From Thinopyrum elongatum (Eukaryota; Streptophyta; Magnoliopsida; Poales; Poaceae), in NCBI GenBank assembly GCA_011799875.1, contig CM022302.1, forward strand, positions 54,413,153-54,477,152: a DNA stretch of 64,000 bases. Reading direction: 5' to 3'. Positions 1 through 11,347 of the stretch are shown piece by piece. Position numbers and translations under genes: made by a program. The first letter of the stretch is position 1, and each line of letters opens with the position of its first letter. Under the pieces are notes generated by a model, which worked only from the letters and a program-made list of their open reading frames with translations, ran no database searches and had not been told where the DNA came from.

Positions 1-3000
1 GTCAGTTCATGCAAGGGATCATGGATCAGTTTCCTCGTCCCAATATGAACCAGTATCCAGGCCCAGGGACCCTGCAGGACTTTATGCGCCTCAACCCAAC
101 CGTCTACCGCGGCTCAACTCAGCCCCTGGATGCGGATGACTGGCTTCGCGACATCACCTATGAGTTGGAATCTGGTGGCGTTGCCCCTGCAAACTATGTC
201 ACCTTCGCCTCCTTCTTTCTCAAGGGCCCCGCTGCTCAATGGTGGGACAGCCACAGGCGCACTCAACCAGCTGGCACAGTCATCACTTGGCCGGATTTCC
301 AAGCTGCCTTCCGTGCCCGTTTCATTCCCCAGGGAATCATGGACCGGAAGAAGCAAGAGTTCCGCAACCTCACCCAGGGCAACAAGACAGTGGAAGCTTA
401 TCAGCGGGAGTTTCTGGAATTATCCCGCTATGATGAAGAAGACATTCCCACTGATGCTCGCCGTCAGGAAAGGTTTCGCGAAGGACTTCAAGCTGACATC
501 AAGCTAGCGCTCCTTGTGCATGAATTTGATAATTTCTCCATCTTGGTGAACAAGGCTATCCAGGTCGAGACTGGTCTGCAGACACACCAGGGATCTCTTA
601 GGCGCAACCGTGACACTGGTTCATCTTCGAGCCAGCCTGCACAGAAGCGTCGGATCTGGATTCCAAACAGCGTGTACCGTCCAGCTGCACCTGCTCCAAG
701 ACGGTCCTATACTGCACCACGCCTGCCTCCACCACCTAGGCAGCCAGGACTTCCAGCTCCACCACCCCGAGCTCCTGCTCCTAATCCCAATGATAGTCTG
801 TGCTACAAGTGTGGGCAGCCAGGTCATTTTTCCAGGAACTGCATTCAGAACCAGAACCAACTGGCACTTCCTGCAACTGGCCGTAGGAACAATCAGCCTC
901 GCAACAACAATGCCAAGACTTATGGGCGTATTCAGGCCAACCACACCGATTTCAAAGAAGCTCAGGACCAGCCTGCCACCGTGATGGGTACTCTCCTTGT
1001 TAATTCAGTACCAGCTTCTGTTTTATTTGATTCGGGAGCATCGCATTCATTCATGTCCGAAGAATTTGCATACAAACACGACATTAAATGTGAGGTCATT
1101 AACACTGCAATAGTAATACACACCCCCGCGGGTCAATGTCAAACCTCCATGGGTAGCAACGACGTCACCGTTGAAATTGAAGGGCTGGAGTTTCACGCCT
1201 CCCCTTTCATACTAAAGTCTTGTAGTATCGACCTCATTCTCGGAATGGATTGGTTGAAAGCGCATACTGCTTCTATAGTTTGCGCCACGAAGATCGTCCA
1301 TCTTCTACACCCTTCTGATGAAATAATAAGCTACCAGGCTCAAATCATCCAAAATGCCGAGGCGAGACTTTATGCCTTGAATGCGTTAAACGCATCACCA
1401 CTTGAAGGCATCGAGAACATTCCAGTTGTTCGCGAATTCCAAGGTGTTTTCCCAGAAGAACTCCCAGGGATACCCCCTGCTCGAGCTGTCGAATTTGTCA
1501 TCGACTTGAAACCAGGCACCACTCCTATCGCCAAGCGACCCTACAAGATGCCGCCGCATGAACTCCTTGAACTTAAGGAGGAAATCGACGCTTCACTTCG
1601 TAAGGGTTTCATTCGCCGAAGTTCCTCCGCTTGGGGAGCACCTTCTCTCTTTGTCAGGAAGAAGGATGGGTCAAACCGATTGGTCCAAGATTACCGTCCT
1701 ATTAACCAAGCAACTATCCAGAACAAATATCCCCTTCCTCGGATAAACGATCTGTATGATCAACTGGCGGGTTCATCAGTGTTCTCTAAACTCGACTTAA
1801 GGTTGGGTTACCACCAGATCCGTGTTCGTGAAGAGGATATCCCAAAGACCGCCTTCGTTACTCGATATGGCTCATACGAGTACACTGTCATGTCATTCGG
1901 CTTAACCAATGCTCCCGCCACATTCTCCCGCCTGATGAATTATATATTCATGGAATACCTTGACAAGTTCGTCGTGGTTTACCTGGATGATATCCTAGTA
2001 TACTCCAAGAACAAAGAGGAACATGCTGAACATCTTCGACTTGTTCTGGAAAAACTTCGAGAGCATCAACTATATGCTAAGTTTTCCAAGTGTGAATTCT
2101 GGCTTCCCGAAGTAACATACCTTGGGCATGTCATCTCCAAGGATGGTATTGCCGTCAACCCCGAGCGAGTTCAGGCTATTCTTGATTGGGCTCCTCCAAG
2201 GAACGTCAAGCAAGTTCGAAGTTTTCTCGGACTCGCCAGCTATTGCCGTCGATTTGTCGAGAACTTCTCCAAGATCGCCAAGCCCCTGACTAACCTGCTT
2301 CATAAAGGCGTCAAGTTCGATTGGCCAGAAAAGTGTCAGGAAAGTTTCCAGACGCTCAAAGACAAGCTGACTTCTGCCCCAGTGCTTGCCCCTCCTGATT
2401 CCCAGAAGGATTTTGTCATCTATTGTGATGCATCCCGTCAAGGATTAGGCGGTGTCCTAATGCAAGACCGCAGAGTAATTGCTTATGCTTCGCGTCAATT
2501 GCGTCCGCACGAAGAGAATTACCCAGTACATGACCTCGAGCTTGCTGCCGTCATCCATGCACTAAAACAGTGGCGACATTACCTTCTCGGTAATCGTTGC
2601 GAGATCTACACCGATCATCAAAGTCTGAAGTATCTGTTCACTCAGCCAGACCTGAACCTCCGTCAACAGAGATGGATGGAGACCGTAGCGGATTTTAACT
2701 TGGGTATTTCTTATACCCCTGGCAAGGCTAATGTAATGGCCGATGCCTTGAGCCGTAAGTCTTATTGCAGTCACCTCCAGTTTCACGAAGTTCAACCTTC
2801 GCTTATTGAAGAATTCAGAAAGCTGAATCTCCACATTGTTCCTCCTGGAGCACTCGCTCCCCCTCCTGAAGGTCCTACAAAATGAACCTCCACGTTGTTT
2901 CCCAGGGTTCTCTTAATACCCTGGTTGCTAAACCAGATCTCGTGGACAGCATCAAGACGCTGCAGGGTTATGACTCTCAAGCCCACAAGATTAAGCGCTA

Positions 3001-3499
3001 TCTCGCTGAAGGAAGGCCTTCGTTCTTCACTATTGATGATACTGGCACATTGTTCTTTAAAAGTCGTCTAGTGGTCCCCTCTAAAGGTAACCTGGGTATG
3101 ACTCAGGAGGTCATGCAAGAAGCTCACGACACTCCGTTGTCTATTCATCCCGGCAGTACCAAGATGTACCAAGACATCCGTCAAAGATTCTGGTGGTCAA
3201 ACATGAAGCAAGACATTGCTCGCTATGTTGCTGAATGTGATGTTTGCCGTCGCGTCAAAGCAGAACATCAAAGGCCCGCCGGAACTCTGCAACCAATTGC
3301 TGTTCCTGAATGGAAGTGGGACCATGTTGAAATGGACTTTATCACTGGGTTTCCCAAATCGCAGAAAGGTAATGATGCTATTCTTGTCGTCATTGACCGA
3401 CTTTCCAAAGTTGCACATTTTCTAGCCGTCAAAGAGACGATCACTGCTAGTCAGCTCGCAACTCTCTACATGTCCAGAATTGTTTCACTTCACGGTATT
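1..3499 (+). mobile_element. Ty3/Gypsy chromovirus (Tekay/Del-like), internal region, partial copy 1
   Basis: Gag, protease, reverse transcriptase, RNase H and the first part of integrase follow in Gypsy order. The left end is cut by the window start, so the 5' LTR and primer-binding site are not visible. The right end stops inside the integrase core, directly after the codons for SLHG, where a Copia LTR begins. The shared protein is about 99% identical to the second copy at 15083-18070, differing at only a handful of residues, so the two belong to one family. The chromovirus assignment rests on the chromodomain-like C-terminus preserved in copy 2 and on that copy's LTR, which starts TGTAACACCC. 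Confidence 0.93.
9..2885 (+). CDS. Gypsy gag-protease-RT-RNase H polyprotein
   Basis: This 958-residue open frame makes the capsid and the enzymes that copy the element's RNA into DNA in cytoplasmic particles. In order it holds a retrotransposon gag domain (about residues 40-190), a CCHC knuckle [14 protein letters not shown] (about 265-278), an aspartic protease with [10 protein letters not shown] (about 340), a reverse transcriptase with YLDDILVYS (catalytic aspartates about 660-661) and an RNase H starting near [11 protein letters not shown] (about 805). There is no internal stop. The frame ends in TGA, and its last four bases ATGA contain the start codon of the integrase frame, which lies in the -1 frame. 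The same layout occurs in copy 2. The true start could be this ATG or the in-frame ATG at 21 (MDQFPRP). Confidence 0.9.
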   Translation: MQGIMDQFPRPNMNQYPGPGTLQDFMRLNPTVYRGSTQPLDADDWLRDITYELESGGVAPANYVTFASFFLKGPAAQWWDSHRRTQPAGTVITWPDFQAAFRARFIPQGIMDRKKQEFRNLTQGNKTVEAYQREFLELSRYDEEDIPTDARRQERFREGLQADIKLALLVHEFDNFSILVNKAIQVETGLQTHQGSLRRNRDTGSSSSQPAQKRRIWIPNSVYRPAAPAPRRSYTAPRLPPPPRQPGLPAPPPRAPAPNPNDSLCYKCGQPGHFSRNCIQNQNQLALPATGRRNNQPRNNNAKTYGRIQANHTDFKEAQDQPATVMGTLLVNSVPASVLFDSGASHSFMSEEFAYKHDIKCEVINTAIVIHTPAGQCQTSMGSNDVTVEIEGLEFHASPFILKSCSIDLILGMDWLKAHTASIVCATKIVHLLHPSDEIISYQAQIIQNAEARLYALNALNASPLEGIENIPVVREFQGVFPEELPGIPPARAVEFVIDLKPGTTPIAKRPYKMPPHELLELKEEIDASLRKGFIRRSSSAWGAPSLFVRKKDGSNRLVQDYRPINQATIQNKYPLPRINDLYDQLAGSSVFSKLDLRLGYHQIRVREEDIPKTAFVTRYGSYEYTVMSFGLTNAPATFSRLMNYIFMEYLDKFVVVYLDDILVYSKNKEEHAEHLRLVLEKLREHQLYAKFSKCEFWLPEVTYLGHVISKDGIAVNPERVQAILDWAPPRNVKQVRSFLGLASYCRRFVENFSKIAKPLTNLLHKGVKFDWPEKCQESFQTLKDKLTSAPVLAPPDSQKDFVIYCDASRQGLGGVLMQDRRVIAYASRQLRPHEENYPVHDLELAAVIHALKQWRHYLLGNRCEIYTDHQSLKYLFTQPDLNLRQQRWMETVADFNLGISYTPGKANVMADALSRKSYCSHLQFHEVQPSLIEEFRKLNLHIVPPGALAPPPEGPTK

Positions 3500-3508
3500 G
3501 TAGGGTAA
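2882..3508 (+). pseudogene. Gypsy integrase, truncated by Copia LTR junction
   Basis: The frame opens at the ATG that overlaps the stop of the upstream polyprotein. It carries the integrase HHCC zinc-binding region (HPGSTK then CDVCRR) and the first catalytic aspartate in VEMDFITGF. The Gypsy reading ends after SLHG at about 3498; the last residues and stop come from the Copia LTR. In copy 2 the frame continues with [10 protein letters not shown], so the second catalytic aspartate, the glutamate and the chromodomain are missing here. The product cannot be an active integrase. Confidence 0.85.
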
Positions 3509-5669
3509 CGCAGCAGAAAACGAAAATTTTCCGGCCTACGCACCAGCCCAGGACCACTATGGAGACTGCATACAAGGTTTGATCATTTTCGTTACCGACT
3601 CGTAGCGCAGCGGAAGTAAAGTCGATGACGATCGGCGGTGCAGATCCCCGCAGCTAGGATTTACAACCTCCCAACCGCGAGGATGTATACCCTCGTCTTC
3701 CCTTCGGACAGCCCTCCGGGAGGCGGTCGAACAGTCCCCCGGACGATGTCGCGGACAGCCCTTCGGGAGGACCTTCGAAACTCGAACGGTCACTCGGACA
3801 GCCCTTCGGGAGGACTCACAGAACTCGGACCGCCACTTGGACAGCCCTTCGGGAGGCACTCTCAAACAGCCCCTCGGGCACTAAGATCGAAACTACGACC
3901 TCTCTACAGAGTTGCACACATACAGTGTCAGCTATCCGGCAGGGCTTCGCCGTCCAGAACTAGTTCCTGCCGGAACCCAGACAGCCTTTCGGCTCTACGA
4001 AACTCTTTTCGTGGGAGGGAGAGAGAAGCCAGATAACATCTTGGCATGTGTATGAGAGCAAGGGATGAGGAAATGGCTGCCAAGATCACTCCTATATATA
4101 GGCAAGCCAAGGGGTAAAATTGTCACACAAAAACCCCAAAGTGCCCTTGGAATATCCCTTTCCAAAAGGGAATATGCCATATGGGAGTGCCATGTGGAGC
4201 ACCATGGTGCTCCACCTCCTTGGCCGGCCACCCTTGGGGGGGGGACCCCCCCATGAGGTGCCATGCCCTCCTTCCCCTTCTAGAAGGCCCTTTTGGAATT
4301 TCCAAAAAGGTGCTTTCCATAAAATTCCCAAAAAGCACTTTCACTATTCACGACGACATTTTTCAGCGTCCGTTCGAACTGAAAATATTTATGTGGGCTT
4401 AGAACATTTCCAGTACCCACTAAAATAATTTTCAATGCATTCTGGAACAATTCCAGTTTAGTGATTTCATCTGCGAAAAGCATCTGAAGCGGTTCCGGCA
4501 GCCCCGGAACATTTCCGGTTTTTCTTCCAGAAAATTCCCAGAAGTTTCCAGAATGATTCTGGTATCCTCCAAGAATTATCAGGCATGTGCCGAAACCATT
4601 TTGACTTAATGGTATCCCCTGAAACAACTTTTCAGTTTCACCGGAACTCATCGGGTGACCTCTCTCTGCGGAACTTTTCCGCTGTCCGAAACTTTTCGGT
4701 GTCCGAAACTTTTTCGGTGATTTTCTCTCAGACTCCCTGTCTAGTATTCAGCAGATAGATGACCCTTAAGCGTGTGACCCTATAGGTTCGGTGAAGTATA
4801 GACATGACACGGAACCCCTTCCGATCAATGATCAACATCGGAGCCGTGGACACCCATATTGACCCCTATACCCACACGAATGAATATTCGAGTGAACCTC
4901 CAGTTGCCGTGTGCTATTCCTGTTGCTTCGTGATATGTTACAAATACCTGAGGTGAGACATGTTGGCATTCCCGTGGATCAACAACTTGTCCACTATGCT
5001 AGTTACCTCGTTACCGGTATTGTTCTCTTTTCTCGTTACCGTGTTCCGGCATCCCCGTGATCAAATCACAAAGTGTCTGGCCAGACGATGATGGATACCA
5101 TAACACCGAGAGGGCCCAGAGATATCTCTCCATCGTCGGAGGAGCAAATCCCAATCTTGAGCTATCAAGTTACTTGACATACTTTCCCATGAACCCGTAA
5201 GCCGCCGTAATAGCCACCCATTTACGGATGACGTTTAACAAACCCCAAAGTTCATGAAGCAAGCATGAAGAAACTCGATACTCTCATGGTCTGAGGAATC
5301 ATGCAAACGTTAACCATCTCTGTGTTATTAACCATTAACTTGTGACGAATGAATCTCATAGCATAACACCAATCGGGTCGATTCAACACAAATGTTCTTC
5401 TAACATTGTGCCCTCAAAGTTGCTGGCATAGACATGCCTATGATTGGGAAAACATAATCATCATGCAACACCTGAGCTAGTCTTAGAGGCATGACTAGGA
5501 ATACATTTTACCGTTTATTATTCCACACGTGCACATGGGTTTTCCCCAGAGCCTTTATGGATATACGGGCTCGGGAACCACAGCAGTTATAGCATGGAAC
5601 ATAAACCTAATTATGAACACGGAGATAAATAATAACATTTATTATTGCCTCTAGGGCATATCTCCTACA
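3499..5669 (-). repeat. Copia LTR, minus orientation, without matching target duplication
   Basis: Read on the minus strand this 2.17-kb unit starts TGTAGGAGATATGCCC at 5669 and ends ...TTACCCTACA at 3499. It matches the start and overall content of the LTRs of the Copia element at 20231-29638, including the repeated GGACAGCCCTTCGGGAGG units and the TATA region, but is clearly more diverged. The five bases outside the ends are GGTAT on the left and ATGCA on the right, so this is not a simple solo LTR made inside one insertion. The rest of the Gypsy element does not resume on the right. Confidence 0.85.
4091..4102 (-). promoter_or_regulatory. TATA box of the minus-oriented Copia LTR
   Basis: CCTATATATAGG sits at the place that holds CTATAAATAG in the plus-oriented LTRs of the same family, at 21594 and 29090. 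It would drive transcription toward lower coordinates, and the repeated GGACAGCCC units lie downstream in the transcribed part. The call comes from position and sequence only. Confidence 0.55.
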
Positions 5670-6284
5670 ATGCACCCATCAGTCAAAGTGGCATGACTAA
5701 TGAAAAGGGGTGGGCTTTGTATAGAATGCACAAAACAATTAATTTCATGAGCGCGCATACATTCACTTGGTAGAAGGATTTCACTAAGTTTTGACTAGCT
5801 GTGCATGCAAAAGAATAGGAAAATATTCCAATGGATTAACTTAATCATTAGCATAGTGTATGTATTAGCATGGCCTGAAATACTACATATATTAAGAAAT
5901 TATTAGATCTTTCCGTAGAATGCATCAAGAGACCAGAACTGTACATTACAGAGTAGTTTTTCAGAAAAATATATATTAGTTAATTACAATTGTGAAGCAG
6001 CTATTGGGTTGGGCCGAATTGGCCTACCGGCGGTTGTGCTTGCACTACTGAAACAAACCAACCAGGATACGTGAGCGGTGGATACCAACCAGGATACGTG
6101 CAGATTGGTTTCTTTGGTGAATTCGGTTTGTTAGCGATCGAAACCGAACACAACACCAAACACCGAATAGTGGCCAGCTTTCACACCGAATCGTAAAACC
6201 GTACACCGAATAACCCGATATATCGGATAAAAAGGTTTGGTTTGGTTCAGTTTTTGGTTTCAGTGTGCCCACCCCTATCTGCGA
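5670..6284. other. No gene seen; AT-rich spacer with short repeats
   Basis: I see no coding signal. Two copies of ACCAACCAGGATACGTG lie at about 6057 and 6084. The segment 6120-6280 is full of AACCGAAC/TTCGGTT-type words and ends with GTGCCCACCCCT, while GGGGTGGGC occurs at about 5707. This suggests an old terminal-inverted-repeat element, but flanking duplications do not match. Confidence 0.4.
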
Positions 6285-7390
6285 GGCCTTCTTACTAGTC
6301 CAGCCGCACTTCGGCTTGTGGCTGAAGGTCTTCAACGTCAAGCCGAAGATAGTCGATGGCCAACTGGCGGACTGCGGCGGAGCGATGATCAGTAAACTGG
6401 CCCGGGTCTAGTAGCTGGAGGGCACATTCATAGATACTATTAAAGTCTGACAGAAAGAGTGGTTATATATCACAGAGCCACGGGATGCAGCCTGGACGGC
6501 GGCTCCCGAATTCAGATCCAGACCCCTAGCAAGGCTAACCTCGTGGACCAAGAAAGTCCTTGAATGGGGTTCCACCATGGAGGTGGAGTTGCTACAGAAG
6601 CGCATCTCCAACATGATAAAGGCGGGCGCCAAGCTGACCAATGTGGTTCAGGTGATGCTCTGTCGCCGCCTCCTACCTTGTCAACAAAGGGCCACCCCAA
6701 TGTGGTCCTATAAACTCAAGGATCCGGCCCCCGTGCAATACTTCTATGGCACCACCCACAACAAGTTGTGGAAGGTGTTGTTTAAGCCCCAGAAGGCGTG
6801 GTCGGCCAAGGAGGAAGATATCGGCCTTGACGTTGTGCATCCCCCTAAGGAGGTAACAAAATTCCATATGCTTTATGTTCAGATGTTTGTATCCCATGGG
6901 ATTTAACCCTCATTCTCTTACTTCCATAGGGCTAGCTCGAGAAGGCAAAGCAGATCGACAGCCCGGCCTTGCTACCCGAAGACCCCCGTTCGGCTCTGCT
7001 GGAGGAGATGTTGACCGTGGCACCATACAAGGCGCCAGAGAAGAAAGAAAAGAAGAAGAAGAAAGAGGCGCGGGAGGCCAGGGAAGGCCTCCACCCAAGA
7101 GGGCATCTGGACACCAAATTCGAAGATACCCAAGCCCCCTATGCTCATGAGGGGGAGCAGGAAGAGGACGAGGAGGAGAGCGACTCCTCCCGTTCGAAGA
7201 AGAGGGCGGCGTCGGACAACGTTGAGGAGGAGCAGCCTCCTCATGCCCCAAAGAAACAGTGCAGGCCCAAGTTGGTCCTGCCTGATGATAGCTTGGATTC
7301 CGACGAGGAGTCCGCAGAGTCCGAAGAGGTTCCGAAAAGGAACCCTAGGGTCAAGCCCCCTGCCGAAAGGTATGAATTCAAAGAGTGTGT
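6285..7390 (+). pseudogene. Decayed 'putative gypsy-type transposon' (Transposase_28-like) gene
   Basis: One frame from 6285 reads as the conserved block of this large grass transposon-associated family: FLLVQPHFGLWLKVFNVKP, then GGAMISKL, then YITEPRD, then VMLCRRLLPCQQRA and FYGTTHNKLWKVLFK. The frame is broken by TAG TAG after KLARV (about 6410) and a TGA near 6450. A GT..AG intron is readable at 6853-6935, after which the second exon continues as LEKAKQIDSPALLPEDPRSAL into a Lys/Glu-rich, very acidic and then basic tail. Homology stops near 7390, where the Copia relic begins. The protein has no demonstrated enzymatic activity that I can infer. The family name is from memory of the motif block. 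Confidence 0.65.
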
Positions 7391-10300
7391 GGAATCTCCA
7401 TCATGTATTTTGCTCATCAGTGTTTTGGGACACCGAGTCTTGCAAAAACTCTTTCCATGTGACTTCGGCAAGAATCACTCCTTGACGGTTTTTAATGCTA
7501 AAAGGTTTTAGCATTTTGTCAATATGTATCTTTGCTCAGCCCCATCAGGTAAATCTATCTCCATAGATCATCATGCCTAATATTAAGGCTATTTAGCCCA
7601 AGCACTTCATCAAAAAACCCTTTTTAAATGAAGTCCTAATTCGTGTCAAGAAATTTAATTCCAATTAACAATGTGTCAAGCACACAACGTTTTTAGAAAT
7701 ATTATTATGCTCCCACTTACTTTCTTGAATCACAAGCATCTTCGTTACCCATTGATGAAGTCAAAACCCTTTTAACCATTTCATCAAAACACAAAGATTC
7801 CAACTCCATTTTGCTCTCTTCTGTCCATTGCTGGAACTCTGAAGTTTGCATACTTACTAGCATCCTCTGGATTGACAAAATACCTTGGACTGTAACACAT
7901 GCAAGTCCTTGGTTTCATTTCCATCAGGTGGAAATCCTTTTGTCATCCATTGTTTTATATCTCATGATATGAAATATGTATTAATTGCTAGTTCAACCCG
8001 AACCGACTTTAAGCATCACTACGGTGAAGCAACCTCATCGTAGTCAACTCCTTGAACTTGTATATTGCAACAAGTCGAGCTTTATGGATAAAACATTTTT
8101 ATTCGTATCAGTTATAGTTCCATAAATATTCGTCAGACTCTAAGTCTTCCGAAAGGTGTATCAAGGTTTTAATCTTGAATCACTTATATGGAAACTATCT
8201 CGGATTGTATTGGCATTTAGCCAATTCCGGAGTCAGGGCCCATCAACGCTTCCTTGTGTATCGTAGGTATACTGTTGTCTAACAACAATATCTCGTTTGC
8301 GCACCTGAGAGGTTTGCACGAGCCTTGCCTACGTGGTTCAGCTGCAAGTTTGACCGAAGTCCATACATTTTATTGTAGAGACTTCCGTATCAGTCGCAGT
8401 AGGAAACTCCGGAATTACTTCCAAGGTCTCTTTCCTTTGATCTGATGGCGAAGATACTGTTTATCTCATCGAGTTGCACTATTCTCCCACTCACCTTTTT
8501 CAAAGAACCATTTTCTTCAAAAAGCATACCATTTTGTGGCAAAAACTTTTGCCTCGGTATAGTGGTGGGGGAATACCCAATGACTTGGGATAACCTACAA
8601 AGTAGCACTTGTCTGATTTGGAATAGGTTTGTAACCTTTTACACAAGCCCCATATTCCAAATGTTAAGAAAAGATATAACATGGTTGGGCGTACCATACC
8701 ATGGTGTCATTTCAACAGACCTGATGGAGCTCTTTTCAGTGTAAAAGCCGCAGTCTCTAAAGCATCACCTTTTAAAAGGGATAATGGCAAATTTATTTAT
8801 GTCATCTTTGATCTTACCATGTCATAAATGGTTCGATTACATCTTCACGGACTTTCCACTTGCAGTGGTGTTCCGGGAGGTGCAAGTTATGAAACCCCTT
8901 TCACAACGCATCAGACATTCGCTAAACTTGTAACTCAAATATTTCTTTCTGCAATCGAATTGTAGAAACATAATTTTCTTGTTACAATAACTTCTACTTC
9001 ATTTTGAAAACCTTTCAAATGATTTCAAAAGATCCAGACTTACGTCTCATCAAGTAAATATCCATATATCTACTTGAGTCATTTCTGAAGATAGATAAAT
9101 CCACTACTTGCAACAACATTTATCGGACTACATACAACAAAATGTATGATCACCAATAAGTTCTTTGCTCGTTCCTTATGGCCTGTGAACGGTATTTCAG
9201 TCACTTCACTTTTTGGAGGAAAGTTGCAAGTGTCAGGTGATTCAAAATCAAACGACTTCAAAATCCATCATAATGGAATTTTCCATGCGGGTTTCTCCAA
9301 TGTGACCAAATGCAGTGCCACACTTGTGTGGTATTCTTTTAGTCTTATGACATTTAGCGTCAGTGTTATGGATGTATCATATTACCATCAATATTCATAA
9401 CATATGTCCCATCGATGATGGAAGTATGGCCCTCATGTTATTCATAATACTGAACAGCAATTGTTCTTCTATGAACAACCCTTTTGCAACAAACATTGTG
9501 CAATGGGCTAGAGTGTGTAAAACTCTAAAATGAATTATCAAAGTTAATACTGAGGTAATGTATTATTATCAATATTCATAACATACATCTCACTCATAAT
9601 GAAAGTATGGCCCTTATGTTATTCATAACACCGAACATCAAAAGTTCTCTTATGAACAACCTTCTTGCAAGATAACTTATGCAATGGGCTAGAGTGTGTA
9701 AAACTCTAATTGAATTAGGAAAATAAACACAGACGGTAATACACCGATGGAAGGTACAGTAACATTTACTATGTTCTCTGTGTATACCTAAACCTCATTC
9801 CTGGCTAGTCTTTCAGGCCATAGTAGTTCTTACATCGAGTTGCAACAGAATGCAATCGAGCGGGTATCTTTGTGATTAACTCACAATACCCAAGAATCAG
9901 TGATTAACAATTTAATCATAATTCCCAAGAACTATATCTTTGACCAGCCTTCTATACATCAAAAACTTGTATGACATTCATACATGAGCTGGATATTCCA
10001 GTCTCCTTTCTTTCTGCCTTTATACTTCTAACAGTTTAACTTTCAGTATTTCTCCTACTCTCAGAAAAAGCACCGAACTTAAGAGTGGCGTTAGCCCCGG
10101 ACTTCCTAGGCGTGAAAGTCTTACTAACACCCTTCGGACACTTCCTTTCTCTTTAAGTTGTTGTTTTATTCACCTTTCATCATATGACAGGCGTTCTTCT
10201 GGATCCCTCTCTTATCAGTCTAATGCATAGTAAACTCCTTTACTAATAGTTTGCAAACAAACATTGCTTTGGATATCTCATATCTTTTAGCCTTTGTCTG

Positions 10301-11347
10301 TCTCTGAAAATAATTTTCGGATTCCATGAATATCACATAACTATCCAAACTTTCGAAGTTTGGGTCTCATGGAAACAAACATATTGCGCTTGACTGAAAT
10401 GGAATTCTAGCTTTTGGATCAACGGACGAGAGTCACATGATCCATAGCATAAGCGAGAGAATACCGAAAGTATGCAATAGGACAAAGTCCTTCTCGGCAC
10501 TCTTGAGGACAATCCTCACATTACGTTACCAACCGTAAAGTTTTAACCAGATATTTAACAGCTATTTAATTTTAATAGGGAAGGTGGAAATGCGAGCCAT
10601 TATTCTACAACTATTATGCAAATCACACTTAGACAGTGTTCAAAATTAATTGCACTGAGAATCAAAAGAATTAATTCTACAGTGCGCTCCCACTCAAATC
10701 AATATCTCTCATAATTGATTGTGAGTGATTCAAGATCCGCATTTCAATTCAACGCCATTGATGGTAGCATCACTGATGACGAAAATCTCAATCGGTAGGC
10801 AAACTTGCCAATCACATCTCTATGTGACTCTTGTTCATCTTTCGATGCGTGTGTTCCGAGCTCATGACTTTCATGCCTGAACGTCAAGACAACCAAGTGA
10901 TCTCGCTGCGAGGTCTCAACTCACCCGCCTCACACATCCCTAATCGTTCGTACCCATGTTAGCATGTGATACCCCGAAAAGTTAGGTGCCGTGACGGTGC
11001 TACACTTGGGAGAACATTAACTACTTGATATTTTTGTGAGAGATCACCCTAATAAAAGCGACTACCGCGCAATCAAGAAGGGTGCAACATAAGGGATAAA
11101 CATCTCAGGCAATTCATAATAGCATGATATGGTATAGCCCTTTCTGACGGAGAAGTCTTGTATTCCTTCGTCTTCGGCATTCACGTCGGTGATCACCTTC
11201 GCGAAGATTGCCACCACCTTGTCGATGCAGCAGATAATATTGCTATCTCTTATAGCAAATAAAATAATGCATTACACAAGGTTGACACACAGGTCATTTA
11301 AAGTGCAATCATATGGCTCCAGCCATCATGCCGAATCATGACACGCA
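7390..11347 (-). mobile_element. Degenerate Copia element, truncated at both ends
   Basis: The minus strand aligns segment by segment with the intact Copia at 22764-26830. 10740-11347 matches the leader before gag, 9180-9280 matches the pre-integrase region, 8440-8560 matches the integrase/RT linker, and 7400-7560 matches the end of reverse transcriptase. No open frame longer than about 100 codons survives and many indels are present, so it is much older than the intact copy. The right end stops abruptly at 11347 against a Gypsy LTR, in the leader just before TGCGTGTCATGATTCGG, so primer-binding site and 5' LTR are absent. The left end lacks RNase H and the 3' LTR. Confidence 0.8.

Noticed and set aside
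3557..4036. Open frames on both strands in the Copia LTR
   Set aside because: They follow the GGACAGCCC repeats in several frames and are not conserved as protein between LTR copies.
5703..6281. Possible hAT-like element with AGGGGTGGGC / GCCCACCCCT ends
   Set aside because: The 8-bp flanks (TAATGAAA, ATCTGCGA) do not match and the inverted match is only about 10 bp.
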